Below the pieces are notes generated by a model. The model made no database searches and was not told the origin of the DNA. It saw only the letters and a program-made list of their open reading frames with translations. From Evansella sp041820985 (GTDB lineage: Bacteria; Bacillota; Bacilli; Bacillales; Salisediminibacteriaceae): a DNA stretch of 64,000 nucleotides. Shown one piece after another: positions 26,352 to 33,940 of the stretch (position 1 is the stretch's first letter; each line of letters begins with the position of its first letter). Made by a program: the position numbers and the translations under genes. The stretch is taken from assembly GCF_041820985.1 (NCBI RefSeq), contig NZ_JBGUAU010000018.1, positions 56,151 to 120,150 of the forward strand, given 5' to 3'.

Positions 26352-26499
26352 ACTACATCCCCCCTCCTATATATATAGACGTAGTGGACAGCAAAAAAGT
26401 TTCCAGTTTTTATATTTATAACAGAATATTTTTACTATTAAAATATTTTAGCAATATTTAATACTTATCATTTTATGTTTATTATACTGGTTTCCGAAA

Positions 26500-26584
26500 G
26501 GCACCCCACGCAGAAAAATACGTTTGAATTTTTCAAGGAGACTCTCACTTTCCGGATTGATCAACATTGTCCTTTAACAAAGCC
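26500..26584. repeat. Family A repeat, right half only
   Basis: It holds TTTTCAAGGAGACTCTC and ends GATCAACATTGTCCTTTAACAAAGCC, the right end shared with the copies at 30.4, 32.3, 37.4 and 57.9 kb. No matching left end is seen. It ends directly at the stop of the permease gene. Confidence 0.6.
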
Positions 26585-26585
26585 A

Positions 26586-27446
26586 TTATATTAAATAAAA
26601 GATAAACCCTGATATTGTTGACATAGTAATGACTGAAACAACAAAAGCTATTACTAATTGTTTTTGAAAAATAGATTTTAAAAGAACCAATTCTGGTAAG
26701 CTTGCACCTGCAGAACTAATCATCATCGCCATAACAGGACCAACAGCCATTCCATTTACAATTAAAACCTGAGATATAGGTATCATACTAGATAATCGAA
26801 CGTAAAGAGGTATTCCTACTACTGCAGCTATTGGTATTAACCACCATGCGTCTCCACCAAAATGTGCACTAATAAAATCTGCTGGTACAACACCATGGAT
26901 TACTGCTCCGATTGCAGCTCCTATTATTAAGTAGGGATATACGGACTTCATTAACGACCACGTCTCTGAAAAAACATTTTTCCAAGAAAATCCAGAATCT
27001 GAACGTTCATATCCCTTTACTATTACTTGTTTAACAGATTTTTCAAAACCAAATCTTTCTAAAGCTAAACCAATTAGTAACGATAGAGTTGATGTGATAA
27101 TAATATAATAGAGTGTCACTTTCCATCCCATAATCACAGTCATAATCGTTAATATGGTTGGATCTAGTACTGGTGAAGCAAATAGAAATACCATCACTAT
27201 ACCAAATCTTATTTTATTTCTTAATAAATTAACAATTACAGGAATTGTGGAGCACGAACAAAAAGGAGTAATAAATGCAAAGCTCAAAGCTATGAAACTA
27301 CCAATAATTGGGTTAGTATCCTTCAGTTTTTTCTCTACTTTTTCATAGGGTATGTACGCTTGAATTATGTTTAATAAAATTGATACACCTACAAATAATA
27401 TCGTTAAATGCATTGCAATACTAATAAAGCTTCTTATTGTTTCCAT
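26586..27446 (-). CDS. ArsP-family permease (DUF318), probable metalloid or organoarsenical exporter
   Basis: 286 aa, about eight membrane helices. The family signature TPFCSCSTIPV near residues 60-70 holds two Cys known in ArsP to be involved in handling trivalent organoarsenicals. A second conserved part, GIPLYVRLSSMIPI near 211-224, is also typical. It is the second gene behind an ArsR repressor with a shared operator just before its ribosome site (27469-27484). Substrate is inferred from family and regulator; other soft metals or thiol-reactive compounds are possible. Confidence 0.85.
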   Translation of the reverse strand: METIRSFISIAMHLTILFVGVSILLNIIQAYIPYEKVEKKLKDTNPIIGSFIALSFAFITPFCSCSTIPVIVNLLRNKIRFGIVMVFLFASPVLDPTILTIMTVIMGWKVTLYYIIITSTLSLLIGLALERFGFEKSVKQVIVKGYERSDSGFSWKNVFSETWSLMKSVYPYLIIGAAIGAVIHGVVPADFISAHFGGDAWWLIPIAAVVGIPLYVRLSSMIPISQVLIVNGMAVGPVMAMMISSAGASLPELVLLKSIFQKQLVIAFVVSVITMSTISGFIFYLI

Positions 27447-27468
27447 CTATCTTCCTTCTTTCTTCTAC

Positions 27469-27484
27469 ATCAATTTTTTTTGAT
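27469..27484. promoter_or_regulatory. ATCAA-N6-TTGAT operator between arsR and the permease gene
   Basis: ATCAATTTTTTTTGAT, a 16-bp palindrome, 22 bp before the permease ATG. The same palindrome occurs twice at the arsR promoter and three times at 40.7-41.0 kb. Confidence 0.65.
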
Positions 27485-27514
27485 ATATTTGTTTTAAAAC
27501 TATCCAGCAAATGA

Positions 27515-27835
27515 TTATTTTGCTGGACGAAATAAACAACATAGCTCATCTGAAAGTAAATGATCGATCACTTCATTATTAATCTGATAATAATTCCATG
27601 TTCCCTTCTTCTCTTTCACTATGATATCCGCATCTAATAAAATCTTTAAATGGTACGATAATTTTGACTGTTGTAACTCTAACATGTCACTTAAATCGCA
27701 AACACACGTGGATCCTTCCTTACACAATATGGATAACAAGTGTAACCTTTTCTCGTCAGCTAATGCTTTAAAACGTTTCTCGTAATATGAAAAATCAGCT
27801 GTGTTACTAGTGACTAAAGGTATCGTTAGCTTCAT
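27515..27835 (-). CDS. ArsR/SmtB-family metalloregulator
   Basis: 106 aa winged-helix repressor. The alpha-3 metal site is STCVCDL with Cys 44 and Cys 46, plus Cys 38 before it and a Cys-Cys pair at 99-100 near the C-terminus. The DNA-recognition helix is LQQSKLSYHLKIL near 55-67. Such proteins leave DNA on binding As(III) or similar ions. The promoter region carries two copies of its likely operator. It is first gene of an arsR-permease pair. ATG 27835 follows GAGGTG. Confidence 0.9.
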   Translation of the reverse strand: MKLTIPLVTSNTADFSYYEKRFKALADEKRLHLLSILCKEGSTCVCDLSDMLELQQSKLSYHLKILLDADIIVKEKKGTWNYYQINNEVIDHLLSDELCCLFRPAK

Positions 27836-27850
27836 TTCAGCACCTCTTAC

Positions 27851-27927
27851 ATCAATTTATTTTGATCTTATGTTTATAATACTCTCACTCATCTCAAAAC
27901 GCAAGTAATAAATCAACATTTTTTGAT
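27851..27927 (-). promoter_or_regulatory. arsR promoter flanked by two ATCAA-N6-TTGAT operators
   Basis: Reading the minus strand: operator ATCAA-N6-TTGAT at 27912-27927, then -35 TTGCGT (27899-27904), a 17-bp spacer, -10 TATTAT (27876-27881), and a second operator at 27851-27866 between the -10 and the ribosome site. Both operators are 16 bp with perfect 5-bp arms. This is a classic auto-repression layout. Confidence 0.7.
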
Positions 27928-27943
27928 TTTCAAGAATAAAGTA

Positions 27944-27969
27944 GGTGTGTCAATTTTTTTTGACACACC
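27944..27969 (-). terminator. Hairpin after sigK
   Basis: GGTGTGTCAA and TTGACACACC form a 10-bp perfect stem with a short T/A loop, 10 bp after the sigK stop. The T run after the stem is weak. Confidence 0.6.
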
Positions 27970-27979
27970 ACCATATCTA

Positions 27980-28696
27980 TTATTCAGTTTTATATGCATT
28001 TTTTTGTTCTCGATAAAACTCATGAAACAATTTCATCAATGCTCTTTTTTCAATTCTTGAAACATAGCTTCTTGAAATACCAAGTTCTTTTGCAATTTCT
28101 CGTTGTGTCCTTTCTTTCTTAAGATCTAATCCAAATCTTCCAACAACTACTTCTTTCTCTCTCTCATCTAATATGTGAATGTACTTGTAAATTTGTTTTT
28201 TCTCCATACTTAATTGGATTTGTTCTACTACATCTTCCGTTTCCGCTTGAAGAACGTCGATAAGACTAATTTCATTTCCTTCCTTATCCTGACCAATTGG
28301 ATCATGTAAAGAGACGTCTTTTCTTACCTTCTTTAAAGCTCGTAAATGCATAAGTATTTCGTTCTCGATACATCTCGCTGCATACGTGGCGAGTTTTGTT
28401 CCTTTACCAGGAGAATAACTTTCAATGGCTTTAATCAACCCAATTGTACCGATGGATATTAAATCCTCGTTTTCTTCTCGAGTATTTTCAAACTTCTTTA
28501 CAATATGTGCCACTAATCGCAAATTGTGTTCAATAAGGAGGTTCCTCGCTTCCTCGTCTCCTTCATGCATTTTTTGAATATACTCTTTTTCTTCCTTTGC
28601 ATTTAACGGTTGTGGAAATGCATTGTTTTTTACAAAGGAAACAAAAACAAATAATTCTTTCACAAAATGTGTAATCGCTGCAAGTAGACTGGACAT
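27980..28696 (-). CDS. sigK: Sporulation sigma factor K, pro-form, uninterrupted
   Basis: 238 aa. Sigma-K drives late mother-cell genes (coat, cortex, release). The N-terminal pro-sequence (about the first 20 residues, hydrophobic LLAAITHFVKEL) precedes VKNNAFPQPL, matching pro-sigma-K cut by SpoIVFB. Region 2 is EHNLRLVAHIVKKFENT with DLISIGTIGLIKAIESY; region 4 is TQREIAKELGISRSYVSRIEKRAL. The frame is continuous, so no skin-type element splits the gene. ATG 28696 follows GGAGGTG at 5 nt. Confidence 0.96.
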   Translation of the reverse strand: MSSLLAAITHFVKELFVFVSFVKNNAFPQPLNAKEEKEYIQKMHEGDEEARNLLIEHNLRLVAHIVKKFENTREENEDLISIGTIGLIKAIESYSPGKGTKLATYAARCIENEILMHLRALKKVRKDVSLHDPIGQDKEGNEISLIDVLQAETEDVVEQIQLSMEKKQIYKYIHILDEREKEVVVGRFGLDLKKERTQREIAKELGISRSYVSRIEKRALMKLFHEFYREQKNAYKTE

Positions 28697-28939
28697 GCAC
28701 ACACCTCCGTTTGGGCATTGTACCTAATTTATATGCAAGGTGTAGGTCGTCTGTGTCTGTCTACATTTATTCTTTTCGAATATTTTTTATTGAGTTTAAT
28801 AAATTGATAATTAGGGAATATTTGATGTTTCATTTTAAAAATCTGACGGAGAATCTATTTTCCAGGTAAACTTCCATGCAAGTAAGAGAATTGCACGATG
28901 ACGGATGAAAATACGTTATGAAGCTTATTAGTTAATTTA

Positions 28940-29115
28940 ACTTTATATGGAATCTCGAATGCCCCCGTAACTCCACTGGGAAGCAGATCAGAAGCAAGCG
29001 TTTGCCAGATCCCCACAGGACAGTGAGTTGGCTGAAGCGAATGTAATACAATCCAACAAAGTTAGTAATACTTTATGATATGAGTATTCTTGATCACGCG
29101 TATTTTCTGGATAAC
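28940..29115. repeat. Family B repeat in the sigK upstream gap
   Basis: It holds GTAACTCCACTGGGA, GGCTGAAGCGAATGTAATAC, CCAACAAAGTTAGTAATACTT and CACGCGTATTTTCTGG in forward order, closely like the copy at 62.7-62.9 kb. The gap 28697-29175 has no gene. The part 28697-28940 is A/T rich and must include the sigK promoter, which I cannot place. Confidence 0.6.
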
Positions 29116-29175
29116 CTACATAAAAACCCCTATTAAGGAAATATTAACTTTAATAATATCCAAGGAGTGATTGTT

Positions 29176-29340
29176 TTGACAAATAATAAAAGCCCATTAG
29201 ATTATGATCGTTACGCTACAGCACACCTTAGCCCTGACTTACTTCAACGTATTTCATCATTAGAGGAGGACCTTCGAAATGCTACAGAAAAAGAAATTGT
29301 ACTAATAGCCTATGAAGAAAGTGAACACAATGCTACTTAA
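29176..29340 (+). CDS. Small hypothetical protein, 54 aa
   Basis: TTG 29176 preceded by AAGGAGTGA at 6 nt opens a 55-codon frame: a polar protein beginning TNNKSPLDYDRYATAHL and ending YEESEHNAT. It is acidic, with a probable helix SPDLLQRISSLEEDLRNATEKEIVLIAYEE in two parts. No family recognised. It lies before the c-di-AMP riboswitch on the same strand; the ribosome site makes it more than a chance frame. Confidence 0.55.
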   Translation: MTNNKSPLDYDRYATAHLSPDLLQRISSLEEDLRNATEKEIVLIAYEESEHNAT

Positions 29341-29454
29341 TGTGTTAGAACATAAAAACAAAACGGTGTTTTTTTTACATTTTGATAAACGTATTGACAA
29401 TTTATATAACAAAGAGTAAATTACCAATATGAATAATTATATGAATAAAAAACC

Positions 29455-29630
29455 TTTTTGTCGCTTAGTCCTATTGGAACGGAGGAACCGAATCTGACGA
29501 AACTATTCGTCTTGGGGTCAATCACAATGTGAAGGGGTACTCTCATCCCCTAACCCGACAGCTAACTTCGTAAGCGTTGCAGAGAGAAAGGTCTGTTTTT
29601 AGACCCTTCTTAGGAATGGTCTTTTTTTTT
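29455..29630 (+). ncRNA. c-di-AMP riboswitch (ydaO-yuaA type) with terminator, upstream of ktrC
   Basis: The conserved blocks of this class are seen: CGCTTAGTCC near 29462, GGAGGAACCGAATCTGACGA, TTGGGGTCAATC, GGGTACTCTCATCCCC, ACCCGACAGCTAACTTCGTAAGCG and GAGAGAAAGG. CGCTTA (29462) pairs with TAAGCG (29571). After the aptamer, AGACC (29601-29605) can pair with GGTCT (29618-29622), followed by nine T: a terminator. An upstream GGTCT (29590) offers an alternative pairing. High c-di-AMP should switch off K+ uptake. Confidence 0.9.
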
Positions 29631-29652
29631 CATGCATAAGGGAGATGACACC

Positions 29653-30315
29653 GTGAGTAATAGAAAGCAATTTGTAGTAATTGGATTAGGGCGATTTGGT
29701 GGCAGTATTTGTAAAGAGCTTGTAAAAATTGGACATGAAGTACTTGTGATGGACAAGGATGAGCAACAAATACAAGAGTTTTCCAACATTGCTACACATG
29801 CCGTTGTGGCAAACTCAACAGATGAAAGTACTCTTCGATCATTAGGTGTTCGTAATTTTGATTTTGTCGTTGTAGCTATAGGTGATAACATACAAGAAAG
29901 TATTTTAACTACACTGCTCTTAAAAGAAATGGGATTGAAGAATATTTGGGTAAAAGCAAAAAATGATTACCATCATAAAGTTTTAGAGAAAATTGGAGCA
30001 GACCATATTATTCATCCAGAAAAAGATATGGGAAGAAGAATTGCTCAACAGATGTCCGATGAAAAAGTAATTGATTTTATTGAATTATCTGATGAATATA
30101 GCATTGTAGAATTATTTGCTACTCCAAAACTTGAAACTAAAAGTCTGATCGATTTAGATATTCGTGCACGTTATGGAGTTACAATTTTAGCGGTAAAGAA
30201 TAAAGAGAACATAGATATTTCACCGGAGCCAACATATGTAATTGAAAGAGGAGACTTGCTAATTGTAATTGGACATAACAAAGATATCAAACGATTTGAA
30301 GATCAAGCAATGTAA
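29653..30315 (+). CDS. ktrC: Ktr potassium uptake regulatory subunit (KtrA/KtrC family)
   Basis: 220 aa, cytosolic ring-forming RCK protein that gates a KtrB/KtrD K+ channel. The N-terminal RCK_N domain has the nucleotide-binding GLGRFGGS near residues 10-17 and the acidic D near 36 (VMDKDEQQI). The RCK_C domain (about 140-220) binds c-di-AMP in KtrA and KtrC. The start is GTG 29653 (SNRKQFVVIGLG) after AGGGAG at 8 nt. KtrC and KtrA are hard to separate; no ktrB/ktrD follows here, which points to the KtrC type. Control by riboswitch and protein gives double c-di-AMP control. Confidence 0.9.
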   Translation: MSNRKQFVVIGLGRFGGSICKELVKIGHEVLVMDKDEQQIQEFSNIATHAVVANSTDESTLRSLGVRNFDFVVVAIGDNIQESILTTLLLKEMGLKNIWVKAKNDYHHKVLEKIGADHIIHPEKDMGRRIAQQMSDEKVIDFIELSDEYSIVELFATPKLETKSLIDLDIRARYGVTILAVKNKENIDISPEPTYVIERGDLLIVIGHNKDIKRFEDQAM

Positions 30316-30355
30316 CTCTTTTTCAAGTCGTATGTTACGTATCATTTAAAGAAAA

Positions 30356-30549
30356 GGCTCTGTTAAACGTAGATGTTGATTTTCGCTACAGGTTGCTCGT
30401 TTTCCTAGGGCGAACCGCAACTCTCCTCCCAATTCCGCCTAAATACTTGGCCACGTCCTGTGGGCAACGGCGTCATGTCGCCATCCAGGCTCCATCCTCA
30501 AGGAGTCTCGCACCTTTCATAAGAATCAACATTATCCTTTAACATAGCC
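30356..30549. repeat. Family A repeat, complete copy with inverted ends (MITE-like)
   Basis: Left end GGCTCTGTTAAACGTAGATG and right end, read on the other strand, GGCTATGTTAAAGGATAATG are imperfect inverted repeats over about 27 bp. 194 bp, no ORF; inside it has G/C-rich GGCCACGTCCTGTGGGC and CAAGGAGTCTCGC. It is shaped like a small non-autonomous mobile element. Confidence 0.65.
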
Positions 30550-30554
30550 AAAGA

Positions 30555-30595
30555 AAAAGCACTGAAAGTATACATTACTTTTTCAGTGCTTTTTT
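30555..30595. terminator. Terminator after treP
   Basis: AAAAAGCACTGAAAAAGTA on the minus strand pairs with TACTTTCAGTGCTTTTT, with T runs both ways. It serves treP and perhaps stops readthrough from ktrC. Confidence 0.85.
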
Positions 30596-30609
30596 CACTA
30601 AATATCTTT

Positions 30610-32043
30610 TTACTTCCCTAGTCGTTTATATGCATTTACACCCATTTTTGTACGTGAGAAAATGACAGTAAGAATGAACGGAACTACAATTGCGACTATC
30701 ATTGAAATGGCAAATACAAACATGTGTTGAACCTGTATGGAGAGAATACCCGGTATACCTCCAACTCCAATAGAATTTGCCATAACGTTACTACCTACTG
30801 AGATTATTGCAGCTGTCATTGATCCTAACATTGCCGCTAAAAATGGGAATCCATATTTTAAGTTAATACCAAACATCGCTGGTTCCGTTACACCAAGGTA
30901 ACATGAAATTGCAGCTGGTACTGAAACTTGCTTTTCTTTTTCATCTTTTCTATTTAAGTAAATCATGGCTACAACCGCTGACCCTTGTGCAATATTAGAA
31001 AGTGCAATCATTGGCCATAAGTTTGTTCCACCAAATTCACTCATTAACTGAAGATCAATAGCATTTGTCATATGATGCAAACCTGTAATAACGAGTGGTG
31101 CATATGCAAAACCGAAAATAGCTGCAAATAGCCAACCAAAAGCAGAAGTTAAGCTAGTGTATACTACATCTGATATTGCAGAACCAATCGTCCATCCAAT
31201 CGGTCCTAATACGACATGTGCAATCAACACTGCTGGTACTAATGCAAACAATGGAACGAATATCATAGAAACAACACTTGGAATCACTTTACGTAATCGT
31301 AGCTCCAAGAATGATAATACAAATCCTGCTAAGATAGCTGGAATAACCTGAGCTTGATAACCTATCATTTCAACAGTAGTAAACCCGAAATCCCATACTG
31401 GAATTTCTTCTGCTCCAGGGACACCATATGCATTAAGTAATTGTGGTGATACGAGTGTTATACCTAAGACGATTCCAAGTATTTGAGTTGTACCCATCTT
31501 CCTTGCAATAGCCCATGTAATTCCAACAGGTAAGAAGTGGAATATCGCTTCCCCTATTAACCATAAAAACGAATTCACACCCGCCCAGAATTGAGAGATC
31601 TCAACAAGAGTTTGAGTTCCTTCGTTAAACATCTGTATTTCACCAATTACATTTCTAAAACCTAAAATAAGACCACCAACAACAAGCGCTGGAATTAACG
31701 GTGTAAAGATATCAGCCAAATGTCCTATTAGACGTTGAAGGAAATTCATATTTTTCTTTGCAGCTTCTTTTGCTTCATCCTTGGATGAATCCCCCACTCC
31801 TGCTATTTTTACAAATTCATTGTAAAAGGTAGCAACTTCATTCCCAATAATTACTTGAAACTGACCTGCTTGTGTGAATGTTCCCTTAACAATATCTAGA
31901 GATTCTACTGCCTTTAGATCTGCTTTTTTTGGATCTATCAAAACAAATCTCATTCTTGTTGCACAGTGAGTTACGGCAGATATGTTTTCACTTCCGCCAA
32001 TTCTCTCAAGCAATTCTTTTGCTTCAGTTGTGTAGTTACTCAT
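30610..32043 (-). CDS. treP: Trehalose-specific PTS transporter EIIBC (TreP)
   Basis: 477 aa. Imports trehalose with phosphorylation to trehalose-6-phosphate. The EIIB domain (1-80) has the phosphocysteine in VTHCATRMRF, Cys 27. The EIIC membrane domain runs from about 105 to 465 (GVTEPAMFGINLKYGFPFLAAM is a family hallmark). No EIIA domain is attached, so a glucose-type EIIA must be supplied from elsewhere. The start is ATG 32043 after AAAGGGGG. The trehalose identity is supported by the TreR-type operators upstream. No treA or treR is adjacent. Confidence 0.9.
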   Translation of the reverse strand: MSNYTTEAKELLERIGGSENISAVTHCATRMRFVLIDPKKADLKAVESLDIVKGTFTQAGQFQVIIGNEVATFYNEFVKIAGVGDSSKDEAKEAAKKNMNFLQRLIGHLADIFTPLIPALVVGGLILGFRNVIGEIQMFNEGTQTLVEISQFWAGVNSFLWLIGEAIFHFLPVGITWAIARKMGTTQILGIVLGITLVSPQLLNAYGVPGAEEIPVWDFGFTTVEMIGYQAQVIPAILAGFVLSFLELRLRKVIPSVVSMIFVPLFALVPAVLIAHVVLGPIGWTIGSAISDVVYTSLTSAFGWLFAAIFGFAYAPLVITGLHHMTNAIDLQLMSEFGGTNLWPMIALSNIAQGSAVVAMIYLNRKDEKEKQVSVPAAISCYLGVTEPAMFGINLKYGFPFLAAMLGSMTAAIISVGSNVMANSIGVGGIPGILSIQVQHMFVFAISMIVAIVVPFILTVIFSRTKMGVNAYKRLGK

Positions 32044-32119
32044 TATTATTCCCCCTTTAATCCACTCTTTGCTATACTTACATCTATCACAGACAAGCAA
32101 AACATAGAAAATTCCACAC

Positions 32120-32179
32120 CTTGTATATACAAGTTTTTGTTTACGCTTTCAGTATAACTTGTATATACATGTTAGTCAA
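32120..32179 (-). promoter_or_regulatory. treP promoter with two TreR operators and a catabolite-response element
   Basis: On the minus strand: -35 TTGACT (32174-32179), 17-bp spacer, -10 TATACT (32151-32156). A TreR-type palindrome ACTTGTATATACATGT (32157-32172) fills the spacer. TGAAAGCGTAAACA (32138-32151), one mismatch from the cre consensus, overlaps the end of the -10. A second palindrome CTTGTATATACAAG is at 32120-32133. So both TreR and CcpA can block this promoter. Confidence 0.85.
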
Positions 32180-32232
32180 CAAGGGTGTAAAATTAGTGTT
32201 AAGTTTATTTTCATTTAAATCTTTTAATATTT

Positions 32233-32346
32233 GGCTCTTTTACACATTGATCTTGGTTTTTACTCAATGTTGCTGGCTTGCCCAAGGAATCTCGCCCTTC
32301 CGTAAAAATCAACATGGATCAAATATCATTGTCCTTTAACATAGCC
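32233..32346. repeat. Family A repeat, short copy
   Basis: Left end GGCTCTTTTACACATTGATC and right end CATTGTCCTTTAACATAGCC, inverted to each other; 114 bp, so an internally deleted copy of the 194-bp element. The following stretch 32347-32635 shows no gene. Confidence 0.6.
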
Positions 32347-32635
32347 AAATATTAAATTCTTTAGGTGTAGAATATAAACAAATAAACTGAATACATATTA
32401 AATAGTGAACATGCTCCTAAATTATGTGTGACAAATTAATGAACATCTATAGTGTTAGACATTTTTCAACACAATAAGCAAGAAGTTTCCGTTAATATAA
32501 TGAAAAAGTCTAACATTTAATTGAAATATTTTAAGAAGACTTTTCATTTCTACCAATGATTCCTTATGACAGTACATAATTTGAACCGAAATTCAAAATT
32601 TATGTAATAACTTAATAAAATGGAGGAATGGAAAA

Positions 32636-32827
32636 ATGGACCCATTATATGTATTAAAGTTATTAAATCAAATAAAGATTAAAAAAGATGAAATGTATGT
32701 AATGGCCCAAAAATATGGTTTAAATGATGAAAGAGTCGTGGTTTGTAGCCAAGACTTAGATTCCCTTTTAAATAAATATCAAGGTATTGACGAGGCTTAT
32801 AGAAATAGAGGCAAGGAAGTTTCGTAG
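32636..32827 (+). CDS. Spo0E-like sporulation aspartyl-phosphate phosphatase
   Basis: 63 aa. The family motif SQxLD is present as SQDLDSLLNKYQ near residues 39-50, preceded by an amphipathic helix (LLNQIKIKKDEMYVMAQKYG). Spo0E-type proteins remove phosphate from Spo0A~P and delay sporulation. Good ribosome site (TGGAGG, 9 nt). It is monocistronic, followed by a terminator. Confidence 0.9.
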   Translation: MDPLYVLKLLNQIKIKKDEMYVMAQKYGLNDERVVVCSQDLDSLLNKYQGIDEAYRNRGKEVS

Positions 32828-32852
32828 GCGTTTGATTTCATTTTTTCTACGT

Positions 32853-32907
32853 ACAGTGTTTTAATATAATATGAACGACTAACAGCGTTACTGAACACTG
32901 TTTTTTT
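32853..32907 (+). terminator. Terminator after the Spo0E-like gene
   Basis: ACAGTGTT (32853-32860) and AACACTGT (32894-32901) followed by a T run, with an inner loop. The rest of the gap up to 33164 holds no gene; it repeats AAGTGGCTCA at about 32978 and 33000, and a TGAGCAA-ACGTTTTTT stretch. Confidence 0.7.
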
Positions 32908-33164
32908 CTATAGAAAGGTATCTTTATACAAGAGCCATTATATTACTCGGTAGTCTGATGTATTTGATAAATTAGAAGTGGCTCACGTTTTCATGATCGA
33001 AGTGGCTCAATGTTATGAGCAAAAACATTAGATAAGGTAACCATCCATTGAGCAACGTTTTTTCGGTAGACTACAAACAAAAATACCTCTAATATTTTCT
33101 CATCCCAGAGAGGTTAAAGAAAAAATTAAAGGTATATTAATTATTAGTTATAAAGACATTAGTG

Positions 33165-33812
33165 TCAATTAATTACCCGCTGAGATAATTCTTCCTTAAT
33201 ATCTTGTTGATATTTTTTTATTCTCTTATCGTTAATTTTCACTTCTTTTCCATTAAAATAATTCATCACATTAGTTCGATGTAAATAAACCATAAATAGT
33301 GTAAATATCGCAAATACAATCATTAATACTTGCTCACCTATAAATACGGAATGGACTAATAGTGCAATTCCAATGGACAATGATCCAAGAAACACATATT
33401 TTGTAATAAATACTACAAGGAAAAATGTGGTGTATCCAGTTAAAAACATTACTGGACTAGAACTTAATAGTACCCCAGCAGTTGGAGCTACCGCCTTACC
33501 ACCACGAAAACCAGCAAATATTGGAAAACAATGCCCCAAGATTACTGCAACTCCAACAAGAATTGTATTTACTTCTGTGTTTAAAAGAGTTGGTAGTGAA
33601 GTAGCTAAAACACCTTTACTAACGTCACCAAGTAAAACCAATACGCCTGCTTTTTTCCCTAATACAAGAGCACTATTGGAAGCACCTAAATTTCCGCTAC
33701 CAAAATCCCTCACATCAGCCCCATATTTGAATTTGCCTACAATTAAAGCAAATGGAATAGAACCTATTAAATACGCTAATATAACAATATATAAGGTTGC
33801 CAGTTTAATCAC
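33165..33812 (-). CDS. plsY: Acyl-phosphate:glycerol-3-phosphate acyltransferase PlsY
   Basis: 215 aa, five to seven helices. Puts the first acyl chain on glycerol-3-phosphate, using acyl-phosphate. The three family motifs are seen: GSGNLGASNS near residues 38-47, GHCFPIFAGFRGGKAVAP near 91-108, and the C-terminal YLHRTNVMNYFNGKE. The start is uncertain: GGGGAGGA sits directly before GTG 33812, and ATG 33848 (12 codons further out) has no ribosome site. The homologous start lies at about GTG 33812. A second plsY may exist elsewhere in the genome. Confidence 0.88.
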   Translation of the reverse strand: MIKLATLYIVILAYLIGSIPFALIVGKFKYGADVRDFGSGNLGASNSALVLGKKAGVLVLLGDVSKGVLATSLPTLLNTEVNTILVGVAVILGHCFPIFAGFRGGKAVAPTAGVLLSSSPVMFLTGYTTFFLVVFITKYVFLGSLSIGIALLVHSVFIGEQVLMIVFAIFTLFMVYLHRTNVMNYFNGKEVKINDKRIKKYQQDIKEELSQRVIN

Positions 33813-33940
33813 TCCTCCCCATCCTGTAATTAAACATGATAAATTCATTATATAGTAAATGTAACGTCTACGAACTATTTATTTATTTCTTAAGTATAAA
33901 AAATAATGGTAAATAGTAATATTATATTTGTATTATTACT

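Noticed and set aside
27949..27964. GTCAA-N6-TTGAC after sigK as a seventh ArsR-type operator
   Set aside because: Outer bases differ from the consensus and it is the centre of a 10-bp terminator-like stem after sigK.
33373..33855. 160-codon plus-strand frame
   Set aside because: Opposite plsY; Pro/Thr-rich translation is the mirror of Gly/Val-rich membrane helices.
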